A stretch of DNA of 44,950 nt from Arthrobacter sp. Bi83. Lineage in GTDB: Bacteria > Actinomycetota > Actinomycetes > Actinomycetales > Micrococcaceae. A program made the position numbers and the translations under genes. Where the stretch lies: the NCBI RefSeq assembly GCF_918698095.1, contig NZ_CAKKLY010000020.1:32001-76950 (forward strand). Reading direction: 5' to 3'. Positions 32,078-41,338 of this stretch are shown piece after piece (the stretch's first letter is position 1; every line of letters starts with the position of its first letter). The notes under the pieces were generated by a model. It made no database searches, was not told the DNA's origin, and saw only the letters and a program-made list of their open reading frames with translations.

Positions 32078-33316
32078 TCAGGCTTCATTGGCGGCGGTGA
32101 TGGTGACGTTGAATCCGAGGCTCTTGACTTTCTTGAGGGCGTTGTTCTTGGCTTTGATCGGGTCCAGGCGGGTGAAGTGGTCGGCGCCGGGGTCGGCGTA
32201 GCATTCGCCGTCGGCGAGCATGTGCCAGACGGCGGTGAGGATGGAGTGTTCGACGGCCACGGTGGCTTTCATGGGTCCGCGGCGGGCGGCGACGCGCCAG
32301 TATTTTGCGGCCAGGTAGGTGTCCTTGCTCCGGGAAGCGGACAGGGCCGCGATGCCCAGGGCGCCTTTGAGGTATTTCTTGCCGGGCAGGATGTGGTCTG
32401 AGTTTATCCGTCCGGCGGATTCGTTGGCGCCGGGACAGACGCCGGTCCAGGACGCGAGCCGGCCGGGTGTTTCGAAGCGGGACATGTCCGCGCCGGTTTC
32501 GGCGATGATCACGTCGGCGACTTTGAGTGAGACTCCGGGGAGGGTGGCCAGGAATTCCCTGGCGGCACGAAAGGGCTCCATCGCTTCCTCGATCCGCCCG
32601 GTGAGCGCGTCGATGATGCGGGACTGGGTATCGATCTGGTCCAGATGCAGCCGGGCCATGAACGCGTGGTGGCTTTTGAAGCGGCCGGTGAGGGCCTCCA
32701 CGAGCTCGGGGATTCTGGAGCGGAGGGTGCCTTTGGCGAGTCCGGCGAGGACCTCCGGGTCGCGTTCACCGCTGACGAGGGCTTCGAGCATCGCCCGGGA
32801 TGAAACACCGGTGAGGTCCGAGACCACGGAGGAGAGCTTGATCCCGGAGCCTTCCAGGAACTTCTCCAGGCGTTGGATCTCCCGGGTCCGGTCACGGATG
32901 GCAATGGCCCGGGCCCGGGTCAGGTCCCGCAGTTCACGGATCGGTTCGGGCGGGACGAACGAGGCCCAAAGCAGCCCGTGCGCGCCCAGCTGAGCGAGCC
33001 AGGCCGCGTCAGAGACATCGGTTTTGCGGCCCGGGATGTTCCTTGCGGCCTTGGCGTTGACCAGCATCACCGGCCGCGTTTCTTCGAGGAGATAGAACAA
33101 GGGTTTCCAGTAATCGCTCGTGGCTTCCATGACGACCGTGGTGACGTGCTCGCGTTCCAGGAAGTCCCGCAGGGCAAGGATCTGGCCTGTGGTTGCGCCC
33201 CACGTTGTGACCGTGGAGGTGTAGGTTCCGGCCCGCTGCCCGGGCAGCCGGAGGCAGACCTTCGCGTCGCGTTTGGAAATATCCAAACCGGCAGCCCGCT
33301 CGTGCACGATATCCAT
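32078..33316 (-). CDS. IS110-family transposase, apparently intact
   Basis: 412 aa from ATG 33316 (GGAGG ten bases upstream). The N-terminal RuvC-like domain has RAAGLDISKRDAKVCLRLPG (Asp), VVMEATSDYWKPLFYLL (Glu) and KTDVSDAAWLAQLGAHGLL (Asp-Asp). The C-terminal Tnp_20 domain has LATLPGVSLKVADVIIAETG and LASWTGVCPGANESAGRINSDHILPGKKYL with the Ser-rich catalytic block. No frameshift is seen. A codon-continuous extension beyond 33316 lacks IS110 similarity. It probably still transposes; exact ends were not determined. Confidence 0.92.
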   Translation of the reverse strand: MDIVHERAAGLDISKRDAKVCLRLPGQRAGTYTSTVTTWGATTGQILALRDFLEREHVTTVVMEATSDYWKPLFYLLEETRPVMLVNAKAARNIPGRKTDVSDAAWLAQLGAHGLLWASFVPPEPIRELRDLTRARAIAIRDRTREIQRLEKFLEGSGIKLSSVVSDLTGVSSRAMLEALVSGERDPEVLAGLAKGTLRSRIPELVEALTGRFKSHHAFMARLHLDQIDTQSRIIDALTGRIEEAMEPFRAAREFLATLPGVSLKVADVIIAETGADMSRFETPGRLASWTGVCPGANESAGRINSDHILPGKKYLKGALGIAALSASRSKDTYLAAKYWRVAARRGPMKATVAVEHSILTAVWHMLADGECYADPGADHFTRLDPIKAKNNALKKVKSLGFNVTITAANEA

Positions 33317-33520
33317 GACTGTTCCTCCTGACACCTTGACCTCGTCATGTCGGCGTCCGCCGAGGGGAGGACAGGGAAAACAGAGGAATCTAACACTCGT
33401 GCTCCAAAGGCAACAATCCACGGTTCCCGTGGAAGCCCTCCGCGCCACGCTAGCCCACAGGCTCAACCACAGCACCACAGACGGACCGGCGTCCACCGCG
33501 GCAGACACCTCCATGATCTG
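33317..33520 (-). ncRNA. Candidate bridge-RNA leader of the second IS110
   Basis: Non-coding sequence directly before the IS110 start, where group IS110 elements encode their bridge RNA. One clean hairpin, CCACGG/CCGTGG with a 3-nt loop (33418-33432), is seen, plus other GC-rich arms. Position-based call. Confidence 0.35.
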
Positions 33521-33942
33521 CCCGAACCCTCATCCGCGGCCAGAACCCGAGGCAAGCAAACCGCATACTTTCCTCCACCACGGCGCGACCGCGACGCTGG
33601 ACCGCTAGCCCCTCCTTCGTCGGGGCCCGCGGTGCAGGAATTTCCCTGCGGCGCTCCTTCGTCGCTGATTTCCTCCGGGAATTTCCCGCCCCTTGCCCTG
33701 CGGATAGACAGGGCCTCCGTCGCCCACAGCTCCGCAAGCTTCGCCAGCAGCCAAAACAACGGGGGAGAGGGGACGCCGGCCGGTCACCTAAGCCGCCCCG
33801 CCACCGGCAAAACAACTTGGTCCGCGCCCGCACCCGTTTCCACCCGCTTGACAGACATAGAAGCGTCGGGGGAGCGGGGACGCTGGCCGGTCACCGACCG
33901 CTCCCCGCCCACCCCACTGCTCGGACAAGAAGGAACAACACC
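33521..33942. repeat. Plasmid-like non-coding region with 28-bp direct repeats
   Basis: GGGGGAGAGGGGACGCCGGC starts a 28-bp unit at 33761-33788, repeated at 33868-33895 with two differences, 107 bp apart. GGGAATTTCCC-type inverted arms lie near 33635-33695. Overlapping open frames on both strands look spurious. The DUF4192 remnant follows immediately. Confidence 0.55.
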
Positions 33943-34067
33943 GTGATTGAAAAACGCACGATCGCCGGCTCCGCTGACCTGCTGGCAGTCATCCCGCACC
34001 TGCTCGGCACACACCCCACGGAATCCTTCTCGTGCTCACCGCCCGCGCGGGATCCCTTGGCAACTAA
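33943..34067 (+). pseudogene. DUF4192 gene start, frameshifted and truncated
   Basis: GTG 33943 with AAGGA nine bases before. It reads EKRTIAGSADLLAVIPHLLGTHPTES, the DUF4192 N-terminal signature. At about 34027 an indel breaks the frame; in the neighbouring frame the text continues LVLTARAGSLGN and hits TAA at 34065. The remaining ~350 residues are missing. DUF4192 genes are frequent on actinobacterial plasmids and chromosomes. Confidence 0.65.
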
Positions 34068-34172
34068 GAAGCGGAGACTCCAAATGTCAGACTTGCACTA
34101 TGAGAGCCAATGCCAGACCGATTCCGTTTCACGTCACCCTTGGATTCCCCGGTCACGACTGCGCCTTGCTTC

Positions 34173-34835
34173 TCAGGCATGCCTGTTCATCCGTTTCTCC
34201 ACAAGCACGCTGAACCATGTGGATGGTATTGAGATCGCCGCATATAGGACCCCGGCGGCAATCAGAATATTCAGGTAGCGGAAGTTTGATGAGCCGATTG
34301 AGTAGGCCTGGCTCATGAGTTCTGGAACTGCTACGGAGTAGGCCAAGGATGTTGCCTGGAACAACATGACTGCGAAGCCCATCAACGAAGGCAAAGCGAT
34401 ACGAAGACCTTGCGGTATAATCACGAAGCGCAGCGTGTCGGGTCGCTTCATCCCGACAGCTTGGCACGCCTCGATCTCGCCCAGCGGGACCGCCGAAATG
34501 CCCCCGCGCACGTACTCCGCCATATACCCGGCTGCGGTCCAGGAGAGAGCCAAGACAGCCGACGTCAAAGCGGGCAGGGTGATTCCTGCCCCTGGCATCC
34601 CATAATAGGCGAGTTGCAAGAGCACGAGTGCGGGGGCGCCACGACCGACTTCCACGACGGCGACGCAGAACCATCGAAGGGCCTTTCGCTTTGCGGTTAC
34701 GCCGAATGCCAAAAACAGCGCCACGGGCACCCCGATAGTTAGGCTCAGGCCGGTAATCATGAGGCTGATCTTGAGGCCCTCAAGGAGCTGTGGGAGATAT
34801 TGGATAAAGTCGTAGAAGAAGCTTCCGCTGGTCAT
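34173..34835 (-). CDS. Polar amino-acid ABC transporter permease 2
   Basis: 220 aa, HisM/GlnP type with about five membrane helices. The cytoplasmic EAA loop for contacting the ATPase is visible as EIEACQAVGMKRPDTLRFVIIPQGLRIALPSL. VEVGRGAPALVLLQLAYYGMP precedes it. Its start overlaps the first permease's stop (TAATG at 34835). Last gene of the transporter operon. Confidence 0.9.
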   Translation of the reverse strand: MTSGSFFYDFIQYLPQLLEGLKISLMITGLSLTIGVPVALFLAFGVTAKRKALRWFCVAVVEVGRGAPALVLLQLAYYGMPGAGITLPALTSAVLALSWTAAGYMAEYVRGGISAVPLGEIEACQAVGMKRPDTLRFVIIPQGLRIALPSLMGFAVMLFQATSLAYSVAVPELMSQAYSIGSSNFRYLNILIAAGVLYAAISIPSTWFSVLVEKRMNRHA

Positions 34836-35476
34836 TATGCGACCGCCTTCCGGAGCTTTACATCCAGTGACCGCGATAGCACGCCTAATGGCACTGATAG
34901 ACCGATGTAGACGGCAGCGGCGACCGCATAGACGAAGATTCCTAGGTCCGAGGAGCGTGCCAGTTGGCTGGTCGTGAAGACCATTTCCGCGACGCCGAGG
35001 ATCGAGACGATGGAGGAATCCTTAAGAAGAGCAATCGCGTATGTCGTGAAGCCCGGAAGTGCGGTTCGCAAGACCTGAGGCCCAATGACCTGGCTCCACG
35101 TGCTTGTGGCAGGAAAGCCCAGGGCGTGGGCGGCCTCCCATTGTCCGGCGTGTACGGCCTTAACCGCGCCTCTGAAGATCTCCGCGAGGTATCCCGACGC
35201 CACCAGACCGAGGCCGATCACGCCGGCTGCGAAGGCCGACAGCCGAGCAGAGCCCACCGAGACACCGAAGAACAGAACAAACAACCAGACGATCGGAGGG
35301 ATGCCGCGACAGATGTCGACGAAGCACCTGCTGATAAACCATACGGTCCGGTTGGTTGAGCGAAGACCGAACAAGAGTGGGATCGCCAGCAGCGTGCCGA
35401 TCCCGAGCGCCGTGAGGGTTATCAGGATCGTGAGAGGCAGACCTGTGAGGACAGCAAACAGGATTTCCACGTTCAT
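34835..35476 (-). CDS. Polar amino-acid ABC transporter permease 1
   Basis: 213 aa. [21 protein letters not shown] is the HisM/GlnP N-terminal signature (R-G-x-P), and [32 protein letters not shown] is the EAA loop. It starts in an ATGA overlap with the ATPase gene and ends in a TAATG overlap with permease 2. The two permeases form the membrane channel as a heterodimer. Confidence 0.9.
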   Translation of the reverse strand: MNVEILFAVLTGLPLTILITLTALGIGTLLAIPLLFGLRSTNRTVWFISRCFVDICRGIPPIVWLFVLFFGVSVGSARLSAFAAGVIGLGLVASGYLAEIFRGAVKAVHAGQWEAAHALGFPATSTWSQVIGPQVLRTALPGFTTYAIALLKDSSIVSILGVAEMVFTTSQLARSSDLGIFVYAVAAAVYIGLSVPLGVLSRSLDVKLRKAVA

Positions 35477-36318
35477 CGCTCCATAACGGCGTGAAGGAAT
35501 TTGCGTGTCCGTTCGTGCTGGGGGTTCCGCATAATGTCCTTCGGGTCGCCCCGCTCGATAATTCGTCCCTCAGCCATCACAACCAACTGGTCGGACACGT
35601 TCGCTGCGAAGCTCATCTCGTGAGTAACCACGACCATCGTCATACCTTCCGAGGCAAGTTCCTTCATAACGTCGAGAACCTCGGCCCCGACCTCTGGATC
35701 CAGGGCAGACGTCGGTTCATCGAAGAGCATCACCTCAGGATCGAGAGCCAGCGCGCGAGCGATCGCTATGCGTTGTTGCTGACCCCCAGAGCAGCGGTTG
35801 GGGTATTGACCCGCCTTGTCGTGCAGTCCCATGCGAGACAGAAGGCGGTGCGATATCTCGTCGGCTTCTGAGCTGCTTCTCCCCAGCACGCGCTGTTGAG
35901 GCAGTGAGATGTTCCGCAGGACCGTCATATGCGGGAAGAGATTGAAGGTCTGGAATACCATTCCGGTACTGCGCCGTAGTGCAGCGAGATTCTTTGGCGC
36001 TATGCCTTTGGCGACGTCAATTAGATGCTCGCCGATTTGAATCGTTCCCGCATCCGGTCTTTCGAGCAGGTTCATGCACCGCAACAACGTGGACTTTCCC
36101 GCGCCGGACGGTCCAATCATTGCTGTAACAGACCCGCTTGGCACTTCAAGGGAGACGTCACGCAACACGAGGTTGTCCCCGTACGCCTTCGCGAGATGGG
36201 AAACCTGCACTTTCGGCGCGCCCAGGACCGCACTCGGCGAATCGAGCGGGAAACTGCTCGTGATGGCTTGAGATGGGATGGTCATTCCGCGTTGTTGCGG
36301 CCCGAGTACTTCGGACAT
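35473..36318 (-). CDS. Polar amino-acid ABC transporter ATP-binding protein
   Basis: 281 aa from ATG 36318 (AGGAG seven bases upstream); an ATG at 36336 is less likely. Walker [15 protein letters not shown]-loop [18 protein letters not shown], signature [15 protein letters not shown] (first Leu changed to Cys), Walker [15 protein letters not shown], and switch His VVVTHEMSF are all present. GlnQ/HisP family. The first ~35 residues before [11 protein letters not shown] form an unusual N-terminal tail. Overlaps permease 1 by ATGA. Confidence 0.92.
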   Translation of the reverse strand: MSEVLGPQQRGMTIPSQAITSSFPLDSPSAVLGAPKVQVSHLAKAYGDNLVLRDVSLEVPSGSVTAMIGPSGAGKSTLLRCMNLLERPDAGTIQIGEHLIDVAKGIAPKNLAALRRSTGMVFQTFNLFPHMTVLRNISLPQQRVLGRSSSEADEISHRLLSRMGLHDKAGQYPNRCSGGQQQRIAIARALALDPEVMLFDEPTSALDPEVGAEVLDVMKELASEGMTMVVVTHEMSFAANVSDQLVVMAEGRIIERGDPKDIMRNPQHERTRKFLHAVMER

Positions 36319-36372
36319 GGGCAGTCTCCTGGGCATGGTTTAGGGTAATGGTCGGCTGGTTCATGCGGACTG

Positions 36373-37221
36373 TTATTTCAAGAGGCGGGCAGGACCGACG
36401 TCCGCCATGCTTGCTGAGAGCCCTGCATCGGTTAGCGCCTGGACAGTGGTGCCGTTTTCTGTCCACGTGGCGATTGTCGCATTCAGTGCTTCCGAGAGCG
36501 CGGCGTTGGTCTTGCCGGAGGGAAAGCCCATTTGGGCGGGTTGAGCTGTTGCAGCCACCCGGCCATCGGGTTCAAGAACATTGATGGAGATATCAGTGTC
36601 CTTGGAGTAGAGGTACCCGGCTAGGCCTGAACTGTCTAGAGCGACAGCGATGCGACCTGCTTTGAGGTCGGCGCGCATCTCCACTGACGAGGGATACACC
36701 GTGACATTGGAACCAAAAGTATTGCGGATGTCGGCTGTCCACATGTATCCGTCGACGGTGCCGACTTTTTGTCCGATCGCTTCCTCGATCGTTGCGACAT
36801 CGGTCTTGGAAACCGCGGCAAGCTGATCCAAGTATGTCGGAGCAGATAGCGTCACAATTTTGGCGCGTTCCGCTGTGCGGTAAAAACCACCGGTTGCGAT
36901 ATCCGCCCGACCAGACTCCACTGTAGGGATAGCAGCAGCAAAGCTTGTGGGTAGGGATTCGACAGTCAGGCAGTTAGCGGCTGCAAACTTTTTCAGAAGC
37001 GTAGCTTCGACCCCGGTGAACGAGTTGTCGGCGGTCGAAGATAACGGAGGTGCGTCCGTCGCGGCGACGGTCAGAACGCCCTTTGTCACAGTGGTGAATG
37101 AATGTTCGGGAGTGCAATTCGCTGCTACCGAGCCTCCACTCTCGGCGCTGCAGGCTGACAAGCCTGAGGCGAGTAAGAGAGCGGCAATGCCGGTGGAAAG
37201 TCCTTTTTGAACATTTTTCAT
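36373..37221 (-). CDS. Amino-acid ABC transporter substrate-binding lipoprotein
   Basis: 282 aa. Signal peptide with lipobox LSAC (Cys about residue 24). The periplasmic-binding fold type 3 is clear: VLTVAATDAPPLSSTADNSFTGVEATLLKKFAAAN then ESGRADIATGGFYRTAERAKIVTLSAPTYLDQLAAV. GGAGGG lies seven bases before ATG. First gene of the four-gene transporter operon (54-bp gap to the ATPase). The Cys at LTVES and the absence of a clear Arg/Asp pair leave the ligand open; amino acid or derived amine likely. Confidence 0.88.
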   Translation of the reverse strand: MKNVQKGLSTGIAALLLASGLSACSAESGGSVAANCTPEHSFTTVTKGVLTVAATDAPPLSSTADNSFTGVEATLLKKFAAANCLTVESLPTSFAAAIPTVESGRADIATGGFYRTAERAKIVTLSAPTYLDQLAAVSKTDVATIEEAIGQKVGTVDGYMWTADIRNTFGSNVTVYPSSVEMRADLKAGRIAVALDSSGLAGYLYSKDTDISINVLEPDGRVAATAQPAQMGFPSGKTNAALSEALNATIATWTENGTTVQALTDAGLSASMADVGPARLLK

Positions 37222-37411
37222 ATGTCCCTCCTGAAGGGCAAATTTGGGTTGCTGGCGATTAGTTACTACTGCGTAGGTTTGTCTGACTTATGAATGGAAT
37301 CGAAGCTGCGACATCCGCGGCTTGTTTACCGAGGGGGAGAGGCTTTGGCGAGTCGCTAGGTCGATCTGGACTGCACCACAACCTTGGAACTCAAGGCATG
37401 CTGCAGTTTGT

Positions 37412-38629
37412 CTAGAGTGTCTTCCGTGCTGATGACGAGAAGGCCGCGCCCATTGCTTCGATAATTTCCTTAAGCACCGGGGATGGCGTTGCGAAGTTTA
37501 AGCGCAGGAACCCGTTTCCGTGGGACCCGAAGTCAGTGCCTTCATTCGTAGCAACGCCGGCGCGTTGGCTCGCCTGTAGAGCTGGCCGGTCTGCCCACGA
37601 TGTTTCGCGGAAGTCGAGCCATGCGAGGTATGTGGCGTCGGGTGCACGGTAACCAACACCAGGCAAATGTTCGTCGATCAGATGGGCTAGGAGCAGCCGG
37701 TTGTGGTCGAGGTATGTAAGTGTCTCTCGCAGCCACCTTTCTCCGCTCGAGTATGCGGCGGCGGTTGCCCACAGACCAGGAGTGCTGGCACTGTGGGCGA
37801 GCATTGGATGCAGACGGTTCGCGGTGGGTCGGTCGCGTTCGGATACGATCAGGTGAGCACAATTGATTCCGCCTAAGTTCCATCCTTTTGTTACGGAGAC
37901 CCCCGTCAGGGCATGTCCAGCTGCCGCCGCGGAGACGGTGGCATAAGGAATGTGTGATGGAGCAGCCCTGCCGTCAACGGTTTCCGGGTAGGCCAGGGGC
38001 GCATGGATCTCGTCGCTAAACACTCTCCCGCCGTGTGCTTCCACGACCTCGGCAAGTGCACCAAGCTCTTCATGCGAGAAGACTGTCCCGGTCGGATTGT
38101 GCGGATTGCACAATATCAACAACCCAGCGCCTTCTGAGAAGGCACGATCTATATCCGCCAGGTCGAGTGACCACCTGCCGTCATGACTATGCATCGGGCT
38201 TTCCACGACATCCAGCCCTAAGGCATGCGGAACGGATAAGAATGGCGGATAGGCGGGCGTCGGTACGATCACCGGCTTCTTCGACGACATGAAGAACAGA
38301 ACGGATGCCTCCAACGCTCGGAGGAGCCCCCCGACCGGCACAATGTCCGCTGACGCAAGGCGCCAAGCGTACCGGTTTCGCATCCAGCTCTTGAGAGCTC
38401 CGGACGCGGAGTCGAGTGCTTGGGGATGCTGATACCCCACATCACCGCGTCGGACCGCATCAACAAGGGCGGAGCCGATAGGTGCAGCGGGGACAAAGTC
38501 CATCTCTGCGATGGCGGCGCCGTAGCGCTCGGTCCCAAGCGCCCATTTGGCCCGTCGCATGCGGCGCAGAGTGTCGGCGTCATAGACCTCGAAGGAATCT
38601 CGAGAGTCAGCATCAAGGTCTTGGATCAC
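37412..38629 (-). CDS. MalY/PatB-family PLP enzyme (C-S lyase or aminotransferase)
   Basis: 405 aa. PLP aminotransferase fold I with the lysine at residue 248 (VTKGWNLGG), SDEIH at 205-209, and the MalY/PatB hallmark AEMDF (41-45). MalY/PatB enzymes cleave cystathionine-like C-S bonds or transaminate. ATGA overlap with the M24 gene upstream. The 190-bp gap to the transporter operon means separate transcription is possible, but all point the same way. Confidence 0.9.
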   Translation of the reverse strand: MIQDLDADSRDSFEVYDADTLRRMRRAKWALGTERYGAAIAEMDFVPAAPIGSALVDAVRRGDVGYQHPQALDSASGALKSWMRNRYAWRLASADIVPVGGLLRALEASVLFFMSSKKPVIVPTPAYPPFLSVPHALGLDVVESPMHSHDGRWSLDLADIDRAFSEGAGLLILCNPHNPTGTVFSHEELGALAEVVEAHGGRVFSDEIHAPLAYPETVDGRAAPSHIPYATVSAAAAGHALTGVSVTKGWNLGGINCAHLIVSERDRPTANRLHPMLAHSASTPGLWATAAAYSSGERWLRETLTYLDHNRLLLAHLIDEHLPGVGYRAPDATYLAWLDFRETSWADRPALQASQRAGVATNEGTDFGSHGNGFLRLNFATPSPVLKEIIEAMGAAFSSSARKTL

Positions 38630-39741
38630 TTGACGAACAGCTCGCGGGCGAATGTGGTGAGCCTTTCGACTCCGTCTTCGGTAACCGCGATTGTCTCTGA
38701 GATGTTGAGGCCGTGGGCGGAAATATATGCATGGAACGTCATGCCGGCCTCGAAGTTGAAGTCCGCATTGTGTGTGACTTCGAGCTTCTCGTATGTGTTG
38801 GGCCAGAGGATCATACCGATGCCGTAGAAGGTCTTGTTCGGGTAGCTCTCGACCCAGTCGGTGCCCAGGATGCCCTCGCGGATCATGCGGTCGGGGGTCG
38901 AGCAGTGGACGCCGGCTTTGATCGTGGCGAGGGCCTCGTCTTGGATCTCCACGAAGCGACGGTATGTGTCGACCATGCGTTGCTCGGGCGTACCGACGAA
39001 GACCGTACGCATGGAGCGGGCGTGATAATTCTTCTTGTGCGCCGTCATCTCTAGGAAGACGAGATCTCCGTCGGCAATCGTGCGGTCATCGAAGGCAGAG
39101 TGGATGTGGTAGGCCCGGTCGCCAGATGCGATGGGACCGGGCTCGGCATAGTCGCTGCCGCCGCGAACAGCGGCAGCAGAAGTCGCAATAACTATGTCAC
39201 GCTCCGTCGCGCCGGGGCGGATGACATCGATGCCAGCTGCATGCATGAGACCGACGGCTTGTCCGGCGTTCCGCAGGTAATCGAGCTCCGCCGGCGACTT
39301 GATGAACCGCAGCCGCTCGAGCTCCAGACCCAAATCGAGGAGGTCGAGCGCCGACTGGGTACGCACAGATTCGATAACACTGAATGGCGCACGCCAGGAG
39401 CCTCCGTCGAAACCGACCCGACCCTTTACAGACGCCTCCCGCAGTACTCGCAGGACGACCGCGGCAGGCTCCTCGCCGTCGTACCAGAGCATACAGTTCT
39501 CCGGCCATGCGGCGGTCGTAAGGAAGTGATGCTCCTCTGCCTTGCGAAGAACAGTGAGGGGGGAGCCCGACGAGGGGATCAGTGCAAACTGAAACGAGGT
39601 GCTGTACCCCAGGGTGTAGAAGCCTGTGAGGTATGTGACCGTCTCCGGCTCGAAAACCAACAGGTAGTCCAAGTCCCGTTCTGCCATGTACTTTCGGGCC
39701 TTCTCAAGACGTGCAACGTATTCTTCAGCATCGAACCACAT
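38626..39741 (-). CDS. M24-fold hydrolase lacking metal ligands (creatinase/ectoine-hydrolase-like)
   Basis: 371 aa. Pita-bread fold: an N-terminal creatinase_N-type domain (about 1-150) and a C-terminal M24 domain. Canonical metalloaminopeptidase ligands are mostly absent: the two Asp positions are Glu231 (FLEMTA) and Arg242 (YHARSMRT), the His is replaced (FYGIGM, Tyr306), and only the last Glu349 (ISETIAVTEDG) remains. This is the state seen in creatinase and ectoine hydrolase, which split C-N bonds without metal. The substrate is probably an N-substituted or cyclised amino acid delivered by the nearby transporter. Coupled to MalY by ATGA. Confidence 0.85.
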   Translation of the reverse strand: MWFDAEEYVARLEKARKYMAERDLDYLLVFEPETVTYLTGFYTLGYSTSFQFALIPSSGSPLTVLRKAEEHHFLTTAAWPENCMLWYDGEEPAAVVLRVLREASVKGRVGFDGGSWRAPFSVIESVRTQSALDLLDLGLELERLRFIKSPAELDYLRNAGQAVGLMHAAGIDVIRPGATERDIVIATSAAAVRGGSDYAEPGPIASGDRAYHIHSAFDDRTIADGDLVFLEMTAHKKNYHARSMRTVFVGTPEQRMVDTYRRFVEIQDEALATIKAGVHCSTPDRMIREGILGTDWVESYPNKTFYGIGMILWPNTYEKLEVTHNADFNFEAGMTFHAYISAHGLNISETIAVTEDGVERLTTFARELFVK

Positions 39742-40312
39742 CAGCGTGTTTCCTTTGTACGTTTTGGATGTTTCAGGGTCACGAAAGAACTTCCGTGGCT
39801 ACGTTCGATTTTTCCTATCCAGGAAGTTTTCGAACCCAAGAAACTTTTGTTTCATAGAACCTTATGCCGTCTCTGTTGTCAAGGAAATTGCCTTCTTGGT
39901 AGAAATGGGGCGGTACAAAACGTCCGGCCAGAGAAGGCGCGTCTTATGGAAGCAGGGCTCTATGGGCGGCGTCCTGGCCGAGTACATCTAGCGTCGGCCA
40001 GGGCCCCGAAGGCCGGATGAATCACGGCATGAATTAGGGTTGAAAGTTGCAGAAGGCGGAGTGACTGGGCTTGGCCCGATGGCGCAATTCCTCCTGCTGC
40101 CCGAACCATGGGACAACGTAGCAAGGCATCGGGCTTAGGGGTACCAGGCGGCGTGGAATGAGACAGAGAGCCCCGAGCCCAAGGCTCGAACCAAGATGCT
40201 GTGGACGGCAATGACATTGGGAATCGCTGGTCGGAGGGGCCGATGCTGCCCTGCTGGCAAGGGCCCCGCGCGAGGCCAAGCTGGATATCGGCGGGTAGGT
40301 TTCCGCTGTAAC
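39742..40312. promoter_or_regulatory. Promoter/leader region of the M24-MalY genes
   Basis: About 570 bp with no gene. The palindrome GAAAC TTTT GTTTC (39840-39853) and several TTCGAA-like runs lie 100-130 bp upstream of the M24 start. The rest is unremarkable. The XRE-cupin regulator gene next door is the likely binder. Confidence 0.45.
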
Positions 40313-40897
40313 CTAGCGGCCCAATGCTGGCGCAAGCACCCAGATCATCTCGGCGCTTTGGTTATCGTCAGGGTTCCGATAGGAATGCGGCTCGCGACCC
40401 GGAAAAGTGATGGCTTGGCCAGTGTTGAGAGTTACGGCCCGGTTCGAGAACAGGATCTCGATGCGACCCCGCAGGACGTAGGCGGTCTGGGTTTCGCAGA
40501 ACATCGGGTAGAGCTCGTCCCCCGCGCTGGCACCCGGCTCCAGTTCAGAATGACTGACAGAAACGGTCTTCGTAGCCGTGGGCGTGAGGATATTATGCCG
40601 TATACCCTCGCCCTGTGTTGGCCCGAGCATGATCTCGCCCTTGGTGATTACTTCCACTGCCTCTTCGGCAAGGACGGTGGATGGTTCGATGTCCAGCGTC
40701 CGGCAAAGCACCATGAGTGTGGCCACGGTAGGAGAAACGCTGTCCCGTTCAAGGCGGGACAAGTATCCCTTCGTTATGGCTGCAGCATCCGCGACCTGCT
40801 GCAATGTGAGCCCCTGCCCCAGACGGGCAGCTTTCAGGCGGGGACCTATGACGAATGAGGCGCGTGTGCCCTCAACGGCAGTCGAACGCGTTGTCAA
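40313..40897 (-). CDS. XRE-family regulator with C-terminal cupin sensor
   Basis: 194 aa from TTG 40897 (GAGGG four to five bases upstream); an ATG at 40942 would add 15 unlikely residues. HTH: LTLQQVADAAAITKGYLSRLERDSVSPTVATL. Cupin: ELEPGASAGDELYPMFCETQTAYVLRGRIEILF, then FPGREPHSYRNPDD. Such regulators sense a small ligand bound in the barrel and control amino-acid or polyamine metabolism. Between the M24 operon and the aminotransferase, so it likely controls them. Confidence 0.85.
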   Translation of the reverse strand: MTTRSTAVEGTRASFVIGPRLKAARLGQGLTLQQVADAAAITKGYLSRLERDSVSPTVATLMVLCRTLDIEPSTVLAEEAVEVITKGEIMLGPTQGEGIRHNILTPTATKTVSVSHSELEPGASAGDELYPMFCETQTAYVLRGRIEILFSNRAVTLNTGQAITFPGREPHSYRNPDDNQSAEMIWVLAPALGR

Positions 40898-41018
40898 GTA
40901 ACCCTCCCAGTCTCGTAAACAGCTGCAATCCCAAAAGAACAATGGAAGCCAGCACCTCCCCAGTCTAGGGTCTCAACTCCACTTCCCCCGCTGAGCGAGA
41001 GGCACGAGAGTAGAACGC

Positions 41019-41219
41019 CTATTTGATGGGGGTGCGCTGGACCTCCGATGCGACGTTCGGCGGTCCAGACACAGCAGTAACGGATTCGCCGGTTTCGACG
41101 CACAGAATCAGGCCGGCCCCGGGCGGGGTGACGGAGCTGACGTGGATGCCTTCGATACCGAGCAGCGCATCGGCCCGCTCGCACCAGCGGCCCCCGGAAC
41201 ACGACAGAGAGCTATTCAT
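41019..41219 (-). pseudogene. ISL3-family transposase N-terminal remnant
   Basis: From ATG 41219: RADALLGIEGIHVSSVTPPGAGLILCVETGESVTA resembles the start of ISL3-type transposases, which continue into a Cys-rich zinc finger (C-P-x-C-G). Here the text breaks after ESVTA and the zinc finger and DDE domains are absent. Short match, moderate confidence. Confidence 0.45.
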
Positions 41220-41338
41220 GTCCGGGTCTCTTTTGCTTTGGTTGCTTGGTCGCTCCCAATTCAAAGAAGCCCTGACCTCTCTCTTCCCGCACCACGCAGC
41301 TGCATGAGGCCACGCCCCTGCAGCGGCGTCAGACGGCC

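Noticed and set aside
33450..33833. Long overlapping open frames in the plasmid-like region
   Set aside because: GC-rich DNA gives several long frames on both strands here; none shows a domain, a ribosome site or consistent codon bias.
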